The notes under the pieces are model-generated. The model saw nothing but the letters and a program-made list of their open reading frames with translations. It was not told the DNA's origin and did not search any database. A program made the position numbers and the translations under genes. This document shows, in pieces, positions 59,411-64,000 of a stretch of 64,000 nt of DNA (the first letter of the stretch is position 1; the number at the start of each line of letters is the position of its first letter). The DNA comes from Flavobacterium swingsii (GTDB lineage Bacteria; Bacteroidota; Bacteroidia; Flavobacteriales; Flavobacteriaceae), in the NCBI RefSeq assembly GCF_900111965.1, contig NZ_FOJT01000006.1, positions 1 through 64,000 on the forward strand, read 5' to 3'.

Positions 59411-60697
59411 TCATCCAACAGCATCTTTATAAACTTTCAAGCAACGTTCTCTAGCAAATTTGTGCTCTACAATAGGTTCAGGATAGTAAGAAGTTTCTAA
59501 TTCTGGAATCCATTTTTTGATGTATTTTAAGTCTTTGTCGAACTTTTTTATTTGCTCTGTTGGATTAAAAATTCTGAAATATGGTGCTGCATCTACACCA
59601 GAACCAGCTGCCCATTGCCAGTTACCTACATTACTTGATTGCTCATAATCTAAAAGTTTTGTAGCAAAATAAGTTTCTCCCCAACGCCAATCGATTAGTA
59701 AATGTTTACATAAAAAACTTGCTACAATCATTCGCACTCTATTGTGCATGTGTCCAGTGGCATTAAGTTCTCTCATTCCTGCATCTACAAAGGGATAACC
59801 TGTTTTCCCGTTGCACCATTTTTGGAATAAATCCTCATTGTTTTCCCAAACAATAGCATCGTATTTTTCTCTGAAACTTTTATTTATAGTATGCGGAAAA
59901 TGCCACAATATTTGCATAAAAAATTCTCTCCAAATGAGTTCTTTGAAAAAAGTTTCGTTTTTACTTTTTATAGCTTCCTTCATCATTTTTCTGATAGAAA
60001 CGGCTCCGAAACGAAGATAAACACCTAGAAATGAAGTTTTGTTTAGCGATGGAAAATTTCTTGTAGCTTCGTAATTGTCTATTAAATTGTCAGAAATGTC
60101 ATAAGAAGAAATTTTTATTTTTGAAGTTTCAAATCCAATAGACTCTAAACCTAAAAAAGGGTAGGAGTGAACAGAAATATTGTCTAAATAATCTTCTGAA
60201 TTGTAATTTTTCAGGGTTGTTTGCTTAAATTTTTCTTTCCATTTATTAGAATAAGGTGTGTACACAACATAAGGTTTTCCGTCGTCTTTTGTGACTTCGC
60301 TTTTCTCGAAAATAACTTGGTCTTTGCTGGTTAGGAATTGGATATTATGGTTTACAAAAAGCTGATTTAGCTCTTTGTCTCGTTTGCGAGCATAAGGTTC
60401 GTAATCGTGGTTTGTGTATATTGTTTTTACTTTATTTTCGGTAATTAGTTTTTCGAAAATTTCTGATGGTTTTCCGTAAAAAACAGCCAACGATTTTCCT
60501 TTTTCTTTCAATTGTTCCTGCATTTTTGCTAATAATTCGTGAATAAAAGTAACACGAGCATCATCTTTGGGTAATTGAGAAAGTATAGTATCATCGAAAA
60601 TGAATATGGGCAAAATAGCTTCATCGCTGTTTAAAGCATGAAAAAATCCTACATTATCATCTAATCGCAAATCACGGCGGAACCAGAATATATTCAT
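59411..60697 (-). CDS. Deoxyribodipyrimidine photolyase
   Basis: 428 residues, the cryptochrome/photolyase family. N-terminal antenna-binding Rossmann domain (NIFWFRRDLRLDDNVGFFHA), then a FAD-binding helical domain with LIWREFFMQILWHFPHTINK, KWCNGKTGYPFVDAGMRELN, TGHMHNRVRMIVASFLCKHL and the flavin-site block SSNVGNWQWAAGSGVDAAPY. It repairs cyclobutane pyrimidine dimers using blue light; the motifs fit a class I CPD enzyme rather than a cryptochrome, but activity is inferred. The SDR and SRPBCC genes lie just upstream on the same strand, a grouping seen in light-response loci of other bacteria, here with element copy D between. Confidence 0.93.
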   Translation of the reverse strand: MNIFWFRRDLRLDDNVGFFHALNSDEAILPIFIFDDTILSQLPKDDARVTFIHELLAKMQEQLKEKGKSLAVFYGKPSEIFEKLITENKVKTIYTNHDYEPYARKRDKELNQLFVNHNIQFLTSKDQVIFEKSEVTKDDGKPYVVYTPYSNKWKEKFKQTTLKNYNSEDYLDNISVHSYPFLGLESIGFETSKIKISSYDISDNLIDNYEATRNFPSLNKTSFLGVYLRFGAVSIRKMMKEAIKSKNETFFKELIWREFFMQILWHFPHTINKSFREKYDAIVWENNEDLFQKWCNGKTGYPFVDAGMRELNATGHMHNRVRMIVASFLCKHLLIDWRWGETYFATKLLDYEQSSNVGNWQWAAGSGVDAAPYFRIFNPTEQIKKFDKDLKYIKKWIPELETSYYPEPIVEHKFARERCLKVYKDAVG

Positions 60698-60748
60698 TTG
60701 TATTATTTTGTTGTAAAAAATGTTGTAAAAAAACTTAAAGTTACGATT

Positions 60749-60860
60749 TAGCCCTGATTGAAGCTTGTATCCTTTTGGCTCATTTTTCTTGAGCCAAAAG
60801 ATACTGCGAAAAGCGGGAAAATGGTTATAAATAAACGGAATGTTGTGCTCCTAAAAAAAC
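60749..60860 (+). repeat. Dispersed intergenic element, copy D
   Basis: Left flank TAGCCCTGATTGAAG then TATCCTTTTG, a variable inverted repeat (TTTTGGCTC / GAGCCAAAA), right flank AGATACTGCGAAAAGCGGGA, and a tail GCTCCTAAAAAAAC after an extra insert. It ends at the SDR stop codon. Confidence 0.82.
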
Positions 60861-61558
60861 TATCCGTTGACTAAAAGTGTCGACATTCCACCATCGACAT
60901 GGTGAATTTGACCAGAAATCCAACTGCTTTTATCACTAATCAGGAAGTTTGCCATTTGGGCAATATCATTTGCAGTTCCGAAGCGTTTTAGCGGATGACG
61001 CAAGGCTGACGTTACTTTTTTCTCCTCATTGTTCAAGAATTTATCAGCCAGTGGTGTATCGGTTAATGATGGCGCAATGACGTTTACCCTAATTTTTGGT
61101 GCGTACTCGGCAGCTAATGCCTTTGCAAAACCTTCGATAGCACCTTTTGCAGCGGAAATACTGGTATGAAAGGGCATTCCCATACTTGCCGCAACACTAC
61201 TAAATAGTACAATACTTGATTGTTTTGAAGCAGTTAGATTGGGTAAAATAGTTTGAATTACTCTGACTGCTCCTATGAAATTGATTTGCAAATCGTTTTC
61301 GAAAGCTTCTATTTTTAGTGCTCTGAATGGACGTAGGTTGATGCTTCCTGGGCAATATATTAATCCGTCGATAATTTCTGGCAATTTTGTGGTGTCTAAA
61401 GTGTCAGTAATAACATTGAAAGGAATGTGTGTGACATTCAAATTGGTTAAACCTTCGTTTGTTCTGGAAGCTACAAAAACGTTGTTTTCTGCCTGTAATT
61501 CTTTGACAATTGCTAAACCAATTCCGTAGGAACCTCCTATTAATACTATGTTTTTCAT
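60860..61558 (-). CDS. SDR family protein without the usual catalytic Tyr
   Basis: 232 residues of the short-chain dehydrogenase fold. The N-terminal cofactor loop GGSYGIG (8-14) and the Asn region of INFIGAVRVIQ are present, as is the serine segment VLFSSVAASMGMP. The catalytic YxxxK is replaced: the Lys of SAAKGA is at 138, but the residue four before it is Ile 134, read from ATT codons, not Tyr. So a standard reductase mechanism is doubtful; it may bind a nucleotide without catalysis or use another residue. Its last bases touch element copy D and its start is two bases from the SRPBCC gene's end; the photolyase follows downstream. Confidence 0.85.
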   Translation of the reverse strand: MKNIVLIGGSYGIGLAIVKELQAENNVFVASRTNEGLTNLNVTHIPFNVITDTLDTTKLPEIIDGLIYCPGSINLRPFRALKIEAFENDLQINFIGAVRVIQTILPNLTASKQSSIVLFSSVAASMGMPFHTSISAAKGAIEGFAKALAAEYAPKIRVNVIAPSLTDTPLADKFLNNEEKKVTSALRHPLKRFGTANDIAQMANFLISDKSSWISGQIHHVDGGMSTLLVNG

Positions 61559-61560
61559 AA

Positions 61561-62031
61561 TTATTGTGCTTTAAATTCTCCAAAAAGTTCAATTAGTTTT
61601 TTCTTTCGGTATTCGAATATTTCTTTCAATTTTGGTTTCACCAAAAAAGGATGAACTAGTTGTCCTAATATTCCCATCGGAATTTTATAATCTATAATGT
61701 CTTCCATTTCGACACCACCAGGAATTTCTCTTAAAAAATGTTTGTGATGCCAAAGTGAGTAAGGACCAAAACGTTGTTCATCGACAAAATATTTTTTGTC
61801 TTCAACATGTGTGATTTCGGTCACCCATTTGGTTTTTATTCCTAAAATTGGTGTTACAATATATTGAATAATTTGTCCAGCAAACATAGGTTTATCTGCA
61901 CCAGATTTTATTATAAAACCCATATAATCAGGTGTTATTGTTTTTAGGTTTTTAGGATCTGAAAGAAAATCCCAAGCTTGTTGTAAAGTTATTGGAAGGT
62001 TTTGTTTTGAATTTAAAGTATAAATTTTCAT
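61561..62031 (-). CDS. SRPBCC family protein, photolyase-linked type
   Basis: 156 residues, SRPBCC fold: N-terminal NLPITLQQAWDFLSDPKNLK, strand-rich middle with GQIIQYIVTPILGIKTKWV and TEITHVEDKKYFVDEQRFGP, then YSLWHHKHFLREIPGGVEME and a long C-terminal helix. Relatives of this type occur next to photolyase and SDR genes in other bacteria. It probably binds a hydrophobic ligand; the ligand is unknown. It is the first gene of the group on the minus strand and starts two bases before the SDR gene. Confidence 0.85.
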   Translation of the reverse strand: MKIYTLNSKQNLPITLQQAWDFLSDPKNLKTITPDYMGFIIKSGADKPMFAGQIIQYIVTPILGIKTKWVTEITHVEDKKYFVDEQRFGPYSLWHHKHFLREIPGGVEMEDIIDYKIPMGILGQLVHPFLVKPKLKEIFEYRKKKLIELFGEFKAQ

Positions 62032-62121
62032 TTTATATGATTTTGTGTAAATGTATAAAATGTTTAATGTTTTTACTATAAAGTTAAACAGAATATTTTC
62101 ATTTTATCTTTTTCTTAACAA

Positions 62122-62149
62122 TTGATTTCGATTTGATACTTTATCTTTG
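62122..62149 (+). promoter_or_regulatory. Candidate promoter of DUF2911 gene
   Basis: TATCTTTG (62142-62149) matches the -7 box. The nearest TTG (62122-62124) is 17 bases upstream, a slightly short spacer. The start codon is 20 bases downstream. Confidence 0.45.
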
Positions 62150-62169
62150 AGGAAATAAATTTAAAAAAA

Positions 62170-63015
62170 ATGTATAAAATAATTGTTGCCTTAGCTCTCA
62201 TGATTGCTTCCTATACTATTGAAGCACAAGTAAAAATTCCACAGGCGAGCCCAAAAGCGTCTGTTATGCAAAAGGTTGGTTTAACAGATGTTGAAATCGA
62301 TTATAATAGACCAAGTATGAAAGGAAGAGTTGTTTTTGGAGAATTAGTGCCTTTTGAAAAAGTATGGAGAACTGGAGCTAATGAGAATACAATTATTTCT
62401 TTAAGCGAAGATGTAGTTATTAATGGTGCAACTTTAAAAAAAGGGAAATATTCTATTTATACGATTCCAAATGCGGATAATTGGGAAATTATTTTTTATG
62501 CAACGACAGACAACTGGGGGAATCCTGAAACTTGGGATGAAGCTAAAGTAGTTTTAAAAGCAAATGCTAAACCAGAAGTTTTAAACAGAAATATAGAAAC
62601 TTTTACCATCGCTATTAATAATGTTGATAATAATTTTGCCAATTTAGAATTTTCCTGGGAAAAGACTTTGGTTGCTTTAAAATTTGAAGTGCCAACACAA
62701 AAAGCGGCCTTGGCAAGTATTGATAAAACATTGGCTGGCCCTGCGGCGAGTGATTATTTTTCGGCAGCACAGTATTTTTATCAATCGAATGGTGATTTGA
62801 ATAAAGCATTGACTTACGTGAATAAAGCATACGAAATGCATGACAAAAAGCCATATTGGTACACACGTTTGAAATCGCAAATACAAGCTAAATTAGGGGA
62901 TAAAAAAGGAGCAATTGAAACGGCAAAATTATCATTGGCAGCAGCACAAGCAGCAAAAAATGATGATTATGTAAAAATGAATCAAGACAGTATTTCAGAT
63001 TGGTCTAAAAAATAG
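62170..63015 (+). CDS. DUF2911 secreted protein
   Basis: 281 residues. Signal peptide (KIIVALALMIASYTIEAQ), then the DUF2911 core: QASPKASVMQKVGLTDVEID, NRPSMKGRVVFGELVPFEKV, WRTGANENTIISLSEDVVIN and GKYSIYTIPNADNWEIIFY with the NWG segment. A helical C-terminal part (about 185-281) with TPR-like pattern follows. DUF2911 proteins are common in Bacteroidetes and have no known function. It has its own promoter and ends at a strong terminator before the PorP/SprF gene. Confidence 0.88.
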   Translation: MYKIIVALALMIASYTIEAQVKIPQASPKASVMQKVGLTDVEIDYNRPSMKGRVVFGELVPFEKVWRTGANENTIISLSEDVVINGATLKKGKYSIYTIPNADNWEIIFYATTDNWGNPETWDEAKVVLKANAKPEVLNRNIETFTIAINNVDNNFANLEFSWEKTLVALKFEVPTQKAALASIDKTLAGPAASDYFSAAQYFYQSNGDLNKALTYVNKAYEMHDKKPYWYTRLKSQIQAKLGDKKGAIETAKLSLAAAQAAKNDDYVKMNQDSISDWSKK

Positions 63016-63036
63016 TTACCAGATTAAATATCAAAG

Positions 63037-63072
63037 TTAAAAATCCTGGGAGTTTTTCTCAGGATTTTTATT
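63037..63072. terminator. Terminator between DUF2911 and PorP/SprF genes
   Basis: AAAAATCCTGGGA/TCTCAGGATTTTT hairpin with A- and T-runs for both convergent genes. Confidence 0.85.
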
Positions 63073-63073
63073 T

Positions 63074-64000
63074 TTAAAAGAGTTTACAAGAACATTTTTC
63101 TCCACTATTTTGATTGTATAAAGTATAGGTTAGGAATAGTGTATGATTTCCGCCATTATAATTGCTAAACTTCTTAATCGATAAATCATAAGAATATCCA
63201 ACTTTAAAATTTTCCAAAACATTTGCTGCAAAATAAGCACCTATACTTGAATTGTAATCAAAATTTAGCCCTGTTAAATATTTCTCTCTCCAGTTAAAAT
63301 TTAGAGAAGTCAAAGCGCTAATTGGTGCTCCTTGCGTTTCTCTGACAAGTATTGAAGGGGTTAAAGTAAATTCATAATCTAAATTTATTTTATAACCAGC
63401 AGTAAGATAGTAGTAGTTTCTTTTTTTAGCGGTAATATAGGAATAATTGGGATTGTAATATTTTACGCCTAAAACATTGGGTGCTGAAAGACCAACAAAA
63501 AGACGGTTTGAATAGAAATTAAATCCAACACCAACTGTTGGTGTATCATTTCTAAGCTTTTCACTGCCAAAAATTTCTTCTTCAGGATTTAATCTTTTTA
63601 AAAGATCTAAATCCACACTGTTTGAATTCAATCCTGCTTTTAAACCAAAGGCTAAATTATATTTTTGGTTTAAATTAAGGTAATAAGCAAAATTTCCTTC
63701 AATATTATATTCTCTTGTTACCCCAGCTTGATCATTTGAAAAATCAATTCCATATCCAATAGGTCTGTTTTCGTTTTTTGTGTGTATGGTAAGAAATTGA
63801 GTTTTAGGAGCTCCTTCAAAACCAACCCATTGCGTAGCATACATTCCAACAATATTTAAACCGTCAGACGAACCTGCATAGGCTGGATTGTAAAACAACG
63901 GATTGAAATTAAAGATTGATAATTTAGGATCATTTTGTCCAATAAGAATGTTGGGACTTAAAAATAATACTGACATCAAGAGTACTCTAAATATAATTTT
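63074..64000 (-). CDS. PorP/SprF family T9SS outer membrane protein (partial)
   Basis: The open frame runs off the window: after the internal Met codons the reading continues with KIIFRVLL-like hydrophobic residues, so the true start lies just beyond base 64000. The visible product is about 308 residues: signal peptide end (MSVLFLSPNILIGQ), then the family core NFNPLFYNPAYAGSSDGLNI, SVDLDLLKRLNPEEEIFGSE, SNRLFVGLSAPNVLGVKYYN and many beta-strands of an outer membrane barrel. PorP/SprF proteins associate with type IX secretion, some with gliding adhesins of the SprB type. No SprB-like gene is visible beside it here. The three T9SS-sorted nucleases in this window would use such a system. Confidence 0.9.
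   Translation of the reverse strand, partial: KIIFRVLLMSVLFLSPNILIGQNDPKLSIFNFNPLFYNPAYAGSSDGLNIVGMYATQWVGFEGAPKTQFLTIHTKNENRPIGYGIDFSNDQAGVTREYNIEGNFAYYLNLNQKYNLAFGLKAGLNSNSVDLDLLKRLNPEEEIFGSEKLRNDTPTVGVGFNFYSNRLFVGLSAPNVLGVKYYNPNYSYITAKKRNYYYLTAGYKINLDYEFTLTPSILVRETQGAPISALTSLNFNWREKYLTGLNFDYNSSIGAYFAANVLENFKVGYSYDLSIKKFSNYNGGNHTLFLTYTLYNQNSGEKCSCKLF

Noticed and set aside
1..64000. tRNA genes, insertion sequences and CRISPR arrays.
   Set aside because: I read both strands and saw no tRNA cloverleaf, no transposase and no CRISPR array. A tRNA scan would be a better test.

Overview
The window looks like a chromosome segment of a low-GC member of the Flavobacteriaceae, most like Flavobacterium. 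The evidence is the A/T-rich sequence, promoters of the form TTG-N19/20-TAnnTTTG, type IX secretion (T9SS) sorting domains and a PorP/SprF protein, a long Bacteroidetes-type Rho, a fused alpha/beta E1 2-oxoacid dehydrogenase, DUF4293 and DUF2911 proteins, and typical Flavobacterium intergenic repeats. No genome search was possible, so the genus is an inference.

Layout. 1-465: the end of an rRNA operon (23S tail, 5S, two similar terminators). 697-4552: CAP-domain lipoprotein, hutI, corA and a DUF1003 gene. 4590-8290: an accessory stretch carrying a complete retron (effector, msr-msd RNA, reverse transcriptase), then an SRPBCC and a VOC gene, each behind the same 87-bp promoter block, ending at fumC. 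A duplicated 3' end of fumC lies between the retron and these two genes. 8209-19812: housekeeping genes (fumC, a TonB-type barrel, ArsC-like, CPBP protease, menE-like, lpxD, purL). 19913-24377: two tandem T9SS-secreted endonuclease I genes and an RsmB-type methyltransferase. 24485-31527: a minus-strand block with a LysE-like/ATP-grasp/NRDE/DinB/peroxiredoxin operon, a Crp/Fnr regulator, and a DM13 lipoprotein/barrel/unknown trio. 31768-36821: lpdA, small membrane proteins, a glycerophosphodiesterase, a cysteine desulfurase and a phosphoesterase. 36913-39670: response regulator, 94-residue protein and TPR histidine kinase in one operon, with a perfect 22-bp palindrome upstream. 39941-50546: DUF4293, rho, yaaA, small envelope proteins, fasciclin protein, E1 dehydrogenase and a degenerate M1-like/barrel protein. 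50787-64000: a third endonuclease I, bestrophin and kup, a BNR lipoprotein, an ECF sigma operon, a HAD hydrolase, a photolyase/SDR/SRPBCC group, a DUF2911 protein and a PorP/SprF gene cut by the window edge.

The most striking system is the retron. Its two proteins and its RNA resemble retron Ec86 (Eco1, type II-A), and the outer (a1) arm of its RNA overlaps the last codons and stop of the effector gene. Beside it are an 84-bp copy of the fumC 3' end, an 87-bp promoter duplication, a three-base microhomology joint and a 13-bp minisatellite. These suggest repeated rearrangement at an insertion hot spot; no integrase or transposase is visible.

A second recurring theme is a dispersed intergenic element present at least four times (near 1354, 9651, 58367 and 60749). 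It has conserved flanks around a variable inverted repeat and belongs to none of the genes. Most other genes are ordinary core functions arranged in short operons separated by clear hairpin-plus-T terminators.
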